The notes under the pieces are model-generated. The model saw only the letters and a list, made by a program, of their open reading frames with translations, was not told the DNA's origin and did no database searches. The position numbers and the translations under genes are program-made. Shown here in pieces: positions 54,276 to 63,635 of a stretch of 64,000 bases of DNA (positions are counted from its first letter, which is position 1; the number at the start of each line of letters is the position of its first letter). The DNA lies in NCBI RefSeq assembly GCF_001439665.1, contig NZ_LMAK01000075.1, positions 1 to 64,000 of the forward strand, read 5' to 3'. Origin of the DNA: Formosa algae (GTDB taxonomy: Bacteria; Bacteroidota; Bacteroidia; Flavobacteriales; Flavobacteriaceae).

Positions 54276-55526
54276 TTAATCTAGTTTTCTAAATAATACA
54301 CAAGCGTTGTGACCGCCGAATCCAAAGGTATTACTCATAACCACTTTAACATCTCTTTTTTGAGGTTTGTTAAGTGTTAAATTTAATTCTGAATCAATGT
54401 TCTCATCAAAAACCTCGTGGTTAATTGTTGGAGGGACAATGCCATATTCCATTGCTAAAATTGCAGCAATAGATTCTATAGCACCGGCAGCACCTAACAA
54501 GTGACCAGTCATAGATTTTGTTGAGTTAATATTGATGTTTTTAGCATGCTCGCCAAAAACTTCAGTAATTGCTTTTAATTCTGCGACATCGCCTAAAGGC
54601 GTAGATGTACCATGTGTATTAATATGGTCTACATCTTCTGGTTTCAATCCGGAATTTTCAAGACAATTTCTCATTACAGCCATAACGCCTATACCTTCTG
54701 GATGTGGTGCCGTCATATGGTGTGCATCTGATGACATTCCTCCACCCATAACTTCTGCATAAATTTTGGCTCCTCTTGCTTTAGCATGTTCATACTCTTC
54801 AAGAATAATGGCTCCTGCACCCTCTCCTAACACAAAACCATCTCTGGTCGCATCAAAAGGTCTAGATGCTGTTTCCGGACTTTCATTTCTTGTTGATAAC
54901 GCATGCATAGCATTGAAACCTCCCATTCCTGCAATAGTTACGGCAGCTTCACTACCTCCTGTTACAATAACATCGCATTGACCTAAACGAATATAGTTTA
55001 GAGCATCTATCATTGCATTTGCAGAAGAAGCACAAGCCGAAACAGTAGTATAGTTAGGCCCCATAAATCCATGTTTAATGGATATGTTACCTGGAGCTAT
55101 ATCTGCAATCATTTTAGGTATAAAAAACGGATTGAATCGTGGTGAACCATCGCCTGCTGCAAAGTTTAAAACTTCATTTTGGAATGTTTCTAGACCACCA
55201 ATTCCTGCGCCCCAAATTACACCTACTCGTAATTTATTAATGGTATCTAAATCTAGCTTAGAATCTAAGATTGCTTCGTCTGAAGCTACCATAGCATACT
55301 GAGTAAATCGATCCATTTTACGAGCCTCTTTTCTATCAAGAAAATCGGTAGGATTAAAGTTTTTTAATTCGCAAGCGAATTTAGTCTTGAACTTCTCAGT
55401 ATCAAAATATGTTATAGGAGCAGCCCCACTTTTACCACTAATTAGACCTTCCCAAAATTCATCTTTGGTATTTCCTATTGGTGTTAGAGCCCCTAAACCT
55501 GTAACTACTACTCGCTTTAGTTCCAT
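54276..55526 (-). CDS. fabF: 3-oxoacyl-[acyl-carrier-protein] synthase II
   Basis: 416-aa condensing enzyme of fatty-acid elongation. Active-site Cys is in VSACASSANA (about 163); catalytic His in THGTSTPLGD and in the GHLLGAAGA motif. A normal thiolase-fold length. It is 13 bases downstream of acpP, and rnc follows, the standard acpP-fabF-rnc operon. Confidence 0.97.
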   Translation of the reverse strand: MELKRVVVTGLGALTPIGNTKDEFWEGLISGKSGAAPITYFDTEKFKTKFACELKNFNPTDFLDRKEARKMDRFTQYAMVASDEAILDSKLDLDTINKLRVGVIWGAGIGGLETFQNEVLNFAAGDGSPRFNPFFIPKMIADIAPGNISIKHGFMGPNYTTVSACASSANAMIDALNYIRLGQCDVIVTGGSEAAVTIAGMGGFNAMHALSTRNESPETASRPFDATRDGFVLGEGAGAIILEEYEHAKARGAKIYAEVMGGGMSSDAHHMTAPHPEGIGVMAVMRNCLENSGLKPEDVDHINTHGTSTPLGDVAELKAITEVFGEHAKNININSTKSMTGHLLGAAGAIESIAAILAMEYGIVPPTINHEVFDENIDSELNLTLNKPQKRDVKVVMSNTFGFGGHNACVLFRKLD

Positions 55527-55539
55527 AAAAATCTTTCCC

Positions 55540-55773
55540 TTATTTTGCAGCTTCTATATATGATATAGCTTGACCAACTGTTGCAATGTTTTCTGCTTGA
55601 TCATCTGGAATTTGGATATCGAATTCTTTTTCGAATTCCATAATTAATTCTACAGTATCTAATGAATCTGCTCCTAAGTCGTTTGTGAAGCTAGCTTCAG
55701 TTACAACTTCGTTTTCATCAACACCTAATTTGTCTACGATAATCGCTTTTACTCTTGATGCAATGTCTGACAT
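55540..55773 (-). CDS. acpP: Acyl carrier protein
   Basis: 77-aa acidic carrier. The phosphopantetheine attachment Ser37 lies in [10 protein letters not shown]. Length and charge are typical. Heads the acpP-fabF-rnc operon. A -7 box TATTTTTG lies on the minus strand at 55803-55810. Confidence 0.97.
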   Translation of the reverse strand: MSDIASRVKAIIVDKLGVDENEVVTEASFTNDLGADSLDTVELIMEFEKEFDIQIPDDQAENIATVGQAISYIEAAK

Positions 55774-55802
55774 AATCTTTAATTTTAAGTTTAAATAAGG
55801 TG

Positions 55803-55810
55803 CAAAAATA
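55803..55810 (-). promoter_or_regulatory. -7 promoter box of acpP
   Basis: TATTTTTG on the minus strand matches TAnnTTTG and lies 29 bases before the acpP ATG. No good -33 box. Confidence 0.45.
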
Positions 55811-56010
55811 AAAAACTTTATTTTAAAACACGCTTTTAGTTTGAAAATAGTGAATGTAATTTAATTATTTTAAACATAAGTCCTTTAATTTTGCACAAAT
55901 AAATTTAAAAATTTATCTATTTTTCACAACAAGTTATAAGTTGTTTTACCCTCTGTTTTCACAGTGTTTATCACGATTTTACACTTATTATTATAACCAA
56001 AATATAACTC

Positions 56011-56574
56011 ATGAAACGTATTGTAATTTTTGCTTCTGGATCTGGATCGAATGCCGAAAACTTAATTAAATACTTTAAAAGTAAATCTAACGCAACAGTG
56101 ACACTTGTACTCACAAATAACCCACATGCCAAGGTTCTTGACCGATGTAAAAAACTAGACATTAGCGCCTTATCTTTTAACAAAGTCGCTTTTACTAAGA
56201 CAAACGACGTTTTAAACCTCTTAAAGAGTGCACAACCTGATTTAATTATTTTAGCCGGTTTTTTATGGAAATTTCCAGAACAGATACTAAAAGCCTACCC
56301 TAATAAGGTTATAAATGTACATCCGGCGCTCTTACCTAAATTTGGAGGAAAAGGGATGTACGGCATACGCGTACACGATGCGGTAGTGGCTAATAAGGAA
56401 ACAGAAACTGGGATTACAATTCATTATGTAAATGAGAATTATGATGAGGGCGCAACCATTTTTCAAGCCACTTGTCCTGTTTTAAGCACAGACAGTTCTG
56501 AAGATGTTGCGGCTAAAATTCATGAACTAGAGATGGAACATTTCCCTATAATTGTAGAAAAACTTTTAAGCTAA
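56011..56574 (+). CDS. purN: Phosphoribosylglycinamide formyltransferase
   Basis: 187-aa enzyme of purine synthesis that transfers a formyl group from 10-formyl-THF to GAR. Family motifs: FASGSGSNAENL (substrate P-loop-like), NVHPALLPKFGGKGMYG with catalytic Asn and His, and ETGITIHYVNENYDEG with catalytic Asp. Length as usual. Divergent from acpP. Confidence 0.96.
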   Translation: MKRIVIFASGSGSNAENLIKYFKSKSNATVTLVLTNNPHAKVLDRCKKLDISALSFNKVAFTKTNDVLNLLKSAQPDLIILAGFLWKFPEQILKAYPNKVINVHPALLPKFGGKGMYGIRVHDAVVANKETETGITIHYVNENYDEGATIFQATCPVLSTDSSEDVAAKIHELEMEHFPIIVEKLLS

Positions 56575-56606
56575 AGCTGATTTAAACTCGTTTTTAAAGA
56601 TAATCA

Positions 56607-57242
56607 ATGTCAAAAAAAAAGAAATACTATACCGTTTGGAAAGGACATAAAGTAGGTGTTTACGACACCTGGAATGCTTGTAAAGCACAAACCAAGGATT
56701 ATCAGGGTGCAGTTTACAAATCTTTCCCCACCCTTGAGGCTGCAAAACATGCTTTAAACAGTAACCCCAAAGACTTTATTGGCAACAAAACTTTTAAAAG
56801 CGGCTTAACCTCTGAACAATTGAAACGCATCGGGCAACCTAATTATAATTCTATCGCTGTGGATGCGGCTTCTAGCGGAAATCCAGGGGTTATGGAGTAT
56901 AGAGGTGTAGAGACAAAAAGTAAAAGACAGCTTTTTATACAAGGCCCTTTTAAACAAGGCACAAATAATATAGGCGAATTTTTAGCTATTGTTCACGGTC
57001 TCGCTTTGCTAAAAAAAAACAATAGCAGTTTACTTATTTACACCGATTCTAGAACCGCTATAAGTTGGGTCAAGAAAAAAAAATGCAACACAAAATTAGA
57101 AAGAACCGAAAAAAACAAAGATGTATTCGATTTAATTGATCGTGCTGAAAGTTGGCTAAAAAACAACGATTATATCACAACTATTGTAAAATGGGAAACT
57201 AAAGCTTGGGGTGAAATTCCTGCCGATTTTGGAAGAAAGTAA
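56607..57242 (+). CDS. Ribonuclease H with N-terminal viroplasmin domain
   Basis: 211-aa RNase HI-like protein. Residues 1-50 are a caulimovirus viroplasmin (hybrid-binding) domain (YYTVWKGHKVGVYDTW). The RNase H domain (about 80-210) shows the acidic residues Asp in IAVDAASSGNPG, Glu in NNIGEFLAIVHG, Asp in LLIYTDSRTAI and a final Asp in PADFGRK. It removes RNA from RNA:DNA hybrids. The spacing to purN is 32 bases. Confidence 0.93.
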   Translation: MSKKKKYYTVWKGHKVGVYDTWNACKAQTKDYQGAVYKSFPTLEAAKHALNSNPKDFIGNKTFKSGLTSEQLKRIGQPNYNSIAVDAASSGNPGVMEYRGVETKSKRQLFIQGPFKQGTNNIGEFLAIVHGLALLKKNNSSLLIYTDSRTAISWVKKKKCNTKLERTEKNKDVFDLIDRAESWLKNNDYITTIVKWETKAWGEIPADFGRK

Positions 57243-57258
57243 TCAAATTTAGAATCTA

Positions 57259-59217
57259 TTATTTTTTAGAGTGCCACACATTATTACTTCTATCAATATC
57301 GGGTAATTGATGCTCAGAATCTATCACAACATGAGTGATTTCTGAAGTGGTATCGACATGAAACTGTGCAGTTTCACCAAGCTTCCAGATCTCTACAGGA
57401 ACTTTAAAATCGTGAACTTTACCGTTTACTTCCTCAACACTTACCAAAATAGGCATTACCATTTGTTGGTTATTACTAACCGTGATATTAGCGCCATTAT
57501 CAGCGTAATCTTTAACATAACTAACAGCTGTGACGGCCTGATCTAGTTGCCAATTATTATGGTACCAACCTAACCAAAACCACGATAAATCTTCGCCAGA
57601 GCCATTATCCATACTTTTAAAAAAATCTTCAGGCTTTGGGTGTTTATAAGCCCAATTATTAATGTATTGTTTAAACGCATAATCAAATTTATCATGCCCA
57701 AGCACAACTTCTCTAAGGAGTACTAAACCAAAAGCCGACTTAAAATATGCTAAAGGATGCACAAATTCACGTGCCATGTTATCTGCAGGAGTCATTAAAG
57801 TTGGACCGTTTTTACAATCTTCCAAAACTTTAATTATTTCATCTGCTGGATTCCCACCTTGTTCGGCATATTCACCATCTCTTTTAGGTGCAAATTCTCC
57901 ATTATTAAAATTCTCGTGCGCATAAATATCAATAAAAGTATTAAAACCTTCATCCATAAAAGGATGCCTTCTTTCGTCGGAGCCAACAATCATAGGAAAC
58001 CACGTATGCCCTATTTCATGAGACGCTAATAAAAACATTTTATAGGGCTCGGCTTTCCAGCTATTAAAAGCCAATCCTGGATACTCCATTCCGCCAACAC
58101 GGCCAGCAACACTGGTCGCCACAGCATAAGGATATTCGAACCATTTTTGAGAAAATTCTTCAACTGAAAACTTCATAAACTCTGTAGATCTCGCCCACGC
58201 TATTTTATCTTGAGTAGATGCTACCGGATACACAGATTGCGCTAAAGCTTTTCGTCCGCTAGGTAAATTAATTTTAGCGGCATCCCAGATATAAGATGTA
58301 GACATGGCCCAAGCAACATCTCTAGTATGCTCCATTTTAAAATGCCATGTGGTTGTTCCTGTTTTAGATTTAGTTACTGATTTTTTTAACTCTTTAGCAG
58401 TTCTTATAAAAACCGTTTTATCAGATTCCTTGGCTTCTGCTAATCGTTTTAGTGTTTTCTCATTTAAAATATCATCTCCGTTAAGTAACATTCCTGCTCC
58501 CACAACAACTTGATCTGAAGGCACAGTAATTTCATAATCTATAGTTCCGTAGTCTAAATACATTTCGCCACTACCAACAAAAGGCAAGGTATTCCAACCG
58601 TAATAATCGTCGTAAACACATAACCTTGGATACCAATAAGAAAACTGAAAAATTTGACCATCTTCTGTATCCATATAACCAGATCGCCCACCGCTACTTC
58701 TAGTTTGTAAGACATAAGAATAAACTATACTAAACGAAATATTTGATTTAGAACGCAACGCATCCTTTAACCGCAATTGCATTCGCGTACCATCAATAAT
58801 ATATGGAATATCTTCCCATGTTTTACCTTTTAAAACACGTATGCTTTTAATTGTATACCCTTGTGATGGATCTGATTTTTCTGTAGGATTCTTAAGCTTA
58901 TGCGCTTTAGAATTCGAGCTAGAAATATTCTGATCGAGTTGCATCCATAAAGATTCTAAATCATCTGGACTATTATTAATATAGTCTACTAAAACCTCAC
59001 CTTCAAGCAAAAAAGTATCGACATTAAAAGTTGCTTTTACGGTATAATCTGCCTCATTCTGCCAATATCCAGAACCCGGTTTTCCTGAAGCACTTCTTAC
59101 AGAAGTTTCGTGATGCTTATAAAAATCTGTAATGAAAATTTTTGAAGGATCATATTGTGCATTTGCCGTAGATATAGCAATACACATTAATAAAGTTAAG
59201 TAATTAGGGAATTTCAT
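57259..59217 (-). CDS. M1 family metallopeptidase
   Basis: 652-aa exported zinc aminopeptidase-type enzyme. Signal peptide (1-20, ending ANA); N-terminal beta domain; thermolysin-like catalytic domain with HEIGHTWFP (HExxH) and the third ligand Glu in FMDEGFNTF. The GGMEYPGLAF segment stands for the GxMEN exopeptidase motif, with the usual Asn replaced by Tyr, so free aminopeptidase action is uncertain. No T9SS tail. Likely periplasmic. Confidence 0.92.
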   Translation of the reverse strand: MKFPNYLTLLMCIAISTANAQYDPSKIFITDFYKHHETSVRSASGKPGSGYWQNEADYTVKATFNVDTFLLEGEVLVDYINNSPDDLESLWMQLDQNISSSNSKAHKLKNPTEKSDPSQGYTIKSIRVLKGKTWEDIPYIIDGTRMQLRLKDALRSKSNISFSIVYSYVLQTRSSGGRSGYMDTEDGQIFQFSYWYPRLCVYDDYYGWNTLPFVGSGEMYLDYGTIDYEITVPSDQVVVGAGMLLNGDDILNEKTLKRLAEAKESDKTVFIRTAKELKKSVTKSKTGTTTWHFKMEHTRDVAWAMSTSYIWDAAKINLPSGRKALAQSVYPVASTQDKIAWARSTEFMKFSVEEFSQKWFEYPYAVATSVAGRVGGMEYPGLAFNSWKAEPYKMFLLASHEIGHTWFPMIVGSDERRHPFMDEGFNTFIDIYAHENFNNGEFAPKRDGEYAEQGGNPADEIIKVLEDCKNGPTLMTPADNMAREFVHPLAYFKSAFGLVLLREVVLGHDKFDYAFKQYINNWAYKHPKPEDFFKSMDNGSGEDLSWFWLGWYHNNWQLDQAVTAVSYVKDYADNGANITVSNNQQMVMPILVSVEEVNGKVHDFKVPVEIWKLGETAQFHVDTTSEITHVVIDSEHQLPDIDRSNNVWHSKK

Positions 59218-59433
59218 AACAGTTAATGGGTTGTATTTATATATCTAAGGTAGTTAATCTATATAAAAAAGTCTTTCACTGCTATAATTTTTACACAACA
59301 CGCAAAAGCAACTGTTTTTATTAAATAATTCAAACTAAAACCTACAATACATTACAAAATGAATAACAAACATCTGAAAAAAAACAATTTTATTCTAAAT
59401 AAATTTTGTTTATGCATTAGCAGTTAAAAGACC

Positions 59434-59441
59434 TATATTTG
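59434..59441 (+). promoter_or_regulatory. -7 promoter box before the PfkB-family kinase
   Basis: TATATTTG, an exact match to TAnnTTTG, 25 bases before the ATG. No good -33 box at normal spacing. Confidence 0.5.
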
Positions 59442-59466
59442 CAAAAAAAAACATTAGACCTCTTTT

Positions 59467-60393
59467 ATGAGTAAATTAGTTATTGTAGGTACTGTAGCGT
59501 TTGATGCTATTGAAACACCTTTCGGAAAAACCGATAAAATTCTTGGTGGCGCTGCTACTTATATAGGATTATCTGCATCACAATTTAATTTAGATAGTGC
59601 TGTAGTTTCTGTAGTAGGAAACGATTTCCCTCAAGACTACCTAGATTTATTATCGAATAAAAACATAGACATTTCTGGTTTAGAAATTGTAAAAGACGGA
59701 AAAACATTCTTTTGGAGTGGCCGTTACCATTACGATATGAATACTAGAGATACTTTAGCAACAGAACTAAATGTATTAGCAGATTTTAATCCTATAGTAC
59801 CTGAAGCTTATAAAGATGCCGAAGTGGTTATGCTAGGAAATCTTCATCCTTTAGTACAACTTGGGGTTTTAGACCAAATGACGACTAAGCCAAAATTAGC
59901 CATTCTAGATACTATGAATTTCTGGATGGACAATGCTTTAGAAGATTTACATAAAGTAATTGCTAGAGTAGATGTACTTACTATTAACGACGAAGAAGCA
60001 AGACAGTTAACTGGAGAATATTCTTTAGTAAATGCCGCTCAAAAAATCTTCGAATTAGGACCTCAATTTGTAGTCATTAAAAAAGGAGAACATGGCGCTT
60101 TATTATTTCATAAAGATGAAATCTTCTCTGCACCAGCATTACCTTTAAAAAGTGTATTTGATCCAACAGGAGCAGGAGATACTTTTGCTGGAGGATTTGC
60201 AGGATTTTTAGCAAACTCTGGAGAATATACATTTGATAATATGAAGACAGCCATAATTTATGGTTCTGCTTTAGCCTCCTTTTGCGTAGAAGAGTTCGGT
60301 ACAGAACGCTTGCAGAAAGTCACCACAGAAGAATTAAACATTCGACTGCAGCAGTTTAAGGAGTTAACAACATTTAATATAGATTTATCATAA
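59467..60393 (+). CDS. PfkB family carbohydrate or nucleoside kinase
   Basis: 308-aa ribokinase-fold kinase. It has the ribokinase-fold N-terminal GGAATYIGLSAS segment (about 28-38) and the C-terminal anion hole/catalytic DPTGAGDTFAGGFAGFL (about 230-246). The small lid of beta strands is present. Substrate not determined from sequence; this type is often annotated as sugar or adenosine kinase. It precedes a PurF-like gene after a terminator, so may share a link to purine or ribose metabolism. Confidence 0.9.
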   Translation: MSKLVIVGTVAFDAIETPFGKTDKILGGAATYIGLSASQFNLDSAVVSVVGNDFPQDYLDLLSNKNIDISGLEIVKDGKTFFWSGRYHYDMNTRDTLATELNVLADFNPIVPEAYKDAEVVMLGNLHPLVQLGVLDQMTTKPKLAILDTMNFWMDNALEDLHKVIARVDVLTINDEEARQLTGEYSLVNAAQKIFELGPQFVVIKKGEHGALLFHKDEIFSAPALPLKSVFDPTGAGDTFAGGFAGFLANSGEYTFDNMKTAIIYGSALASFCVEEFGTERLQKVTTEELNIRLQQFKELTTFNIDLS

Positions 60394-60426
60394 AAAAACG
60401 CGCGCTTGTAAAAAAGCGCGTTTTTT
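60393..60426 (+). terminator. Terminator after the PfkB-family kinase
   Basis: AAAAAACGCGC (60393-60403) pairs with GCGCGTTTTTT (60416-60426), overlapping the kinase stop codon; a 12-base loop. Confidence 0.88.
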
Positions 60427-60448
60427 AATTAATTTTATTATATAGACA

Positions 60449-62344
60449 ATGAGCGATGCTTTAAAACATGAATGCGGTATAGCACTCATAAGACTTTTAA
60501 AACCATTAGAATACTATAAAGAAAAATATGGTACTGCATTTTATGGTGTAAATAAAATGTATTTAATGATGGAAAAACAACACAATCGTGGTCAAGATGG
60601 TGCTGGTTTTGCAAGTATTAAATTAGACACTCACCCTGGTGAACGTTATATAAGCCGAGTACGCTCTAACGCTCAACAACCTATTCAAGATATATTCGCT
60701 CAAATTAATGCTAGAATTAATCAAGAATTAGTAGAGCATCCTGAATATGCAGACGATGTAGAATTACAAAAAAGACACATTCCTTATGTAGGTGAAGTGC
60801 TTTTAGGTCATGTCCGTTATGGTACTTTTGGTAAAAACAGTGTAGAAAGTGTACACCCGTTTTTAAGACAAAATAACTGGATGCACAGAAACTTAATTCT
60901 TGCCGGTAACTTTAACATGACCAATGTAAATGAATTATTCGATAATTTAATTCGCATTGGACAACATCCAAAAGAAAAAGCCGACACCATAACTATTATG
61001 GAAAAAATTGGTCATTTCTTAGACGATTCTGTTGCAAAAAAATACAAACAATTAAAAGCAGAAGGGTATTCTAAAACAGAATGTTCGCCTTTAATTGCAG
61101 AACGTTTAAACGTTGGTAAAATTTTAAAACGAGCTGCCAAGAATTTTGATGGTGGTTATGCTATGGCCGGAATGTTAGGGCATGGAGATTCTTTTGTCTT
61201 ACGTGATCCTGCCGGAATTAGACCAGCATATTATTACCAAGACGACGAGGTGGTTGTGGTTGCTTCAGAACGTCCAGTAATACAAACCGTTTTTAATGTA
61301 GATTTTGATAAGGTTAAGGAATTAGATCCTGGTCATGCCATCATCACAAAAAAATCTGGTAAAGTTAAAATTGAAAAGATATTAGAACCTACAGAACGTA
61401 AAGCCTGTTCTTTTGAGCGCATTTACTTCTCTAGAGGTAGTGATGCAGAAATCTATCAGGAACGTAAAACATTAGGAAAATTATTAATGCCTAAAGTGCT
61501 TGAGACGATTGATTTTGATACCAAAAATTCTGTATTTTCTTATATTCCTAACACGGCAGAATCATCGTTTTTCGGAATGATAGAATCTGTTGAAGATTTC
61601 TTAAATAAAAGAAAAACAAAAGCGATTATTGAAGGTAAAGATTTATCTGAAGAACAAGTTACAGACATTTTAAAAGAACGTCCAAGAATTGAAAAAATCG
61701 CTATTAAAGATGCTAAACTACGTACGTTTATTACTGAAGACAGTAGTAGAGACGATTTAGTAGAGCATGTATATGATGTAACCTATGGTGTAATTAAAAA
61801 CACGGACAATATTGTTATTATAGACGACAGTATTGTTAGAGGAACAACACTTAAGAAAAGTATTATTAGAATGCTAGATCGTTTACATCCTAAACGCATA
61901 GTTGTTGTATCATCTGCACCACAAATTCGTTATCCAGACTGTTACGGTATAGATATGGCAAATTTAGGAAGCTTAGTTGCATTTAGAGCCATGTTAAGTT
62001 TATTAGAAGACCACAATAAATACCATTTGGTAGAAGAGGTATATAATAAGTGTAAAGCTCAAGTAGATTTTAAAGATACTAAAGTTCAGAACTTTGTTAA
62101 AGAACTATACGATCAGTTTACAGACGATGAAATATCTAATAAAATTGCTGTTCTTATTTCTGACGACACTATAAATGCAGAAGTGCACACTATTTTTCAA
62201 AGTGTAGAGAATTTAAACAAAGCATGCCCTAAGAATTTAGGCGACTGGTATTTTACAGGAAATTATCCTACTCCTGGAGGAAATCGTGTAGTAAACAGAG
62301 CCTTTATTAATTTTTATGAAGGGAACAATCAACGTGCTTATTAA
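60449..62344 (+). CDS. Long PurF-like amidophosphoribosyltransferase
   Basis: 631-aa glutamine amidotransferase/phosphoribosyltransferase. The N-terminal nucleophile Cys9 follows an 8-residue propeptide (HECGIA). Glutaminase motifs NRGQDGAG and HVRYGT are intact. The PRPP-binding loop NIVIIDDSIVRGTT and the YPDCYGIDM motif are present. It is over 100 residues longer than ordinary PurF, with an insertion around 370-435, and lacks the Cys cluster for a 4Fe-4S centre. Bacteroidota often carry such a long paralogue beside canonical PurF, so it may be either the first enzyme of purine synthesis or a variant. Confidence 0.88.
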   Translation: MSDALKHECGIALIRLLKPLEYYKEKYGTAFYGVNKMYLMMEKQHNRGQDGAGFASIKLDTHPGERYISRVRSNAQQPIQDIFAQINARINQELVEHPEYADDVELQKRHIPYVGEVLLGHVRYGTFGKNSVESVHPFLRQNNWMHRNLILAGNFNMTNVNELFDNLIRIGQHPKEKADTITIMEKIGHFLDDSVAKKYKQLKAEGYSKTECSPLIAERLNVGKILKRAAKNFDGGYAMAGMLGHGDSFVLRDPAGIRPAYYYQDDEVVVVASERPVIQTVFNVDFDKVKELDPGHAIITKKSGKVKIEKILEPTERKACSFERIYFSRGSDAEIYQERKTLGKLLMPKVLETIDFDTKNSVFSYIPNTAESSFFGMIESVEDFLNKRKTKAIIEGKDLSEEQVTDILKERPRIEKIAIKDAKLRTFITEDSSRDDLVEHVYDVTYGVIKNTDNIVIIDDSIVRGTTLKKSIIRMLDRLHPKRIVVVSSAPQIRYPDCYGIDMANLGSLVAFRAMLSLLEDHNKYHLVEEVYNKCKAQVDFKDTKVQNFVKELYDQFTDDEISNKIAVLISDDTINAEVHTIFQSVENLNKACPKNLGDWYFTGNYPTPGGNRVVNRAFINFYEGNNQRAY

Positions 62345-62502
62345 TAATCATTTACAACGTGAATTTGTTACTTAATCGACACAAACACACGTTTTATCTA
62401 ATAATAATGCATTTAATCTAAAAGATTAAGTGAAAATATAAAAATACTCTAATTTGGCAGAACCATAACATAAGTAGGTTAAGTTCATGGTAGATTTGGG
62501 GC

Positions 62503-62532
62503 AAAAAAGGTGAACTAACGTTCACCTTTTTT
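62503..62532 (+). terminator. Strong terminator downstream of the PurF-like gene
   Basis: AAAAAAGGTGAAC (62503-62515) is perfectly complementary to GTTCACCTTTTTT (62520-62532), with a 4-base loop. Confidence 0.9.
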
Positions 62533-62908
62533 ATTTTACAAGCTTTAGTAAGCAACGCCTTTTTATTCATAACGTATTAAAATAATGAGATTTACACAGA
62601 AAAGTTTAATCGCTACATTTATTATTTTAGTCCTCTTCACACTACAACATCATAAATAAATTTTACTCCTATTATATATTAAGGATACACACTGGAGCTA
62701 ATATTTCTAAAATAGCATAGTAACCAAATTAAAATAACACATATTCTACAGTATTATAACATCTATTTTCACCCTAAATACTGAAAACTACACGAGATTA
62801 CCCCAAACCTATGCTATATTAACCCGACGGTATGACAACATTAATTTAACAGTTAAAATAGTATACATTGTTGCCAATATCGATGTTTTCTAACCTAAAG
62901 ATCACACA

Positions 62909-62916
62909 TATATTTG
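62909..62916 (+). promoter_or_regulatory. -7 promoter box of the 201-aa secreted protein gene
   Basis: TATATTTG, an exact match to TAnnTTTG, 27 bases before the ATG; a T-rich segment (62886-62889) sits at the -33 distance. Confidence 0.5.
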
Positions 62917-62943
62917 CAGTGTTAATCGTTAAGAAAAACACAC

Positions 62944-63549
62944 ATGAAAAATTTAATTACACTTAGTATATGTTTATTAGTAATGACTACTAGTATAGCA
63001 TCGACTTACACAAACATCTCTTTTTCTAAAAAAGACGATGGAACGAAGATGGAGATTACATTAACTTTAAATGATGTAAAAGCAGGACAAAAATTATCTA
63101 TTAAAGACGAAAACGGAGTTACACTATATAATCAAACCATTCAGAAGACAGGAATCTATAATAGTAGATTTGATTTATCTGCTTTACCTAATGGAGATTA
63201 TTATTTTGAACACAATAAAGATTACTACACAAAATTAATCCCTTTCACAGTTGCTCAAGGAGAAGTTAACTTCGACAAGGCTAACGAAAAGGTAATTTAC
63301 AAGCCTGTAGTTCGTATAAAAAACGACTTCATCTATGTCTCTAAATTAGATTTAGAGCAAAACGATGTAACCATAGATATTTATTATTCAGCTAAAGATA
63401 AAAGCGAATTCAAATTAGTACAGTCTGATGAAATTTCAAACACAATGAAAATCGAACGTGCTTACCGCATATCTGATCAACATAAAGGAAATTACAAAGT
63501 GGTCATTAAAAGTAATGGACATACTTATAATGAAAACTTCAAAATTTAG
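62944..63549 (+). CDS. Secreted hypothetical beta-rich protein
   Basis: 201-aa protein with a signal peptide (about 1-20, ending SIAS). The first half looks like a DUF3244-type/secretion-tail-like beta sandwich (LSIKDENGVTLYNQTIQKTG, SALPNGDYYFE), a shape also used by T9SS sorting domains but here N-terminal. The second half is another beta domain with many Lys and Asp. No lipobox. It is monocistronic with its own promoter and terminator. Function unknown. Confidence 0.72.
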   Translation: MKNLITLSICLLVMTTSIASTYTNISFSKKDDGTKMEITLTLNDVKAGQKLSIKDENGVTLYNQTIQKTGIYNSRFDLSALPNGDYYFEHNKDYYTKLIPFTVAQGEVNFDKANEKVIYKPVVRIKNDFIYVSKLDLEQNDVTIDIYYSAKDKSEFKLVQSDEISNTMKIERAYRISDQHKGNYKVVIKSNGHTYNENFKI

Positions 63550-63601
63550 TTTTAAATAGATAGTGTTTCATTATACTATCGAATTTAGTTAGTTTGTTTG
63601 T

Positions 63602-63635
63602 AAGAGTGGAACTGGTTATTCCACTCTTTTTTTAT
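63602..63635 (+). terminator. Terminator of the secreted protein gene
   Basis: AAGAGTGGAA (63602-63611) pairs with TTCCACTCTT (63619-63628), followed by a T-run. Confidence 0.9.

Larger units (their letters stand above)
62345..62943. other. Intergenic region with terminator and promoter
   Basis: About 600 bases. A strong terminator lies at 62503-62532, 160 bases after the PurF-like stop, so the region between is a long 3' UTR or a small RNA. An exact TAGATTTG is at 62491-62498. The -7 box for the next gene is at 62909-62916. Remaining sequence shows no convincing gene. Confidence 0.55.

Noticed and set aside
62585-62659. 24-codon frame coding a small hydrophobic peptide
   Set aside because: Too short, no promoter box or conservation can be shown; expected by chance in AT-rich DNA.
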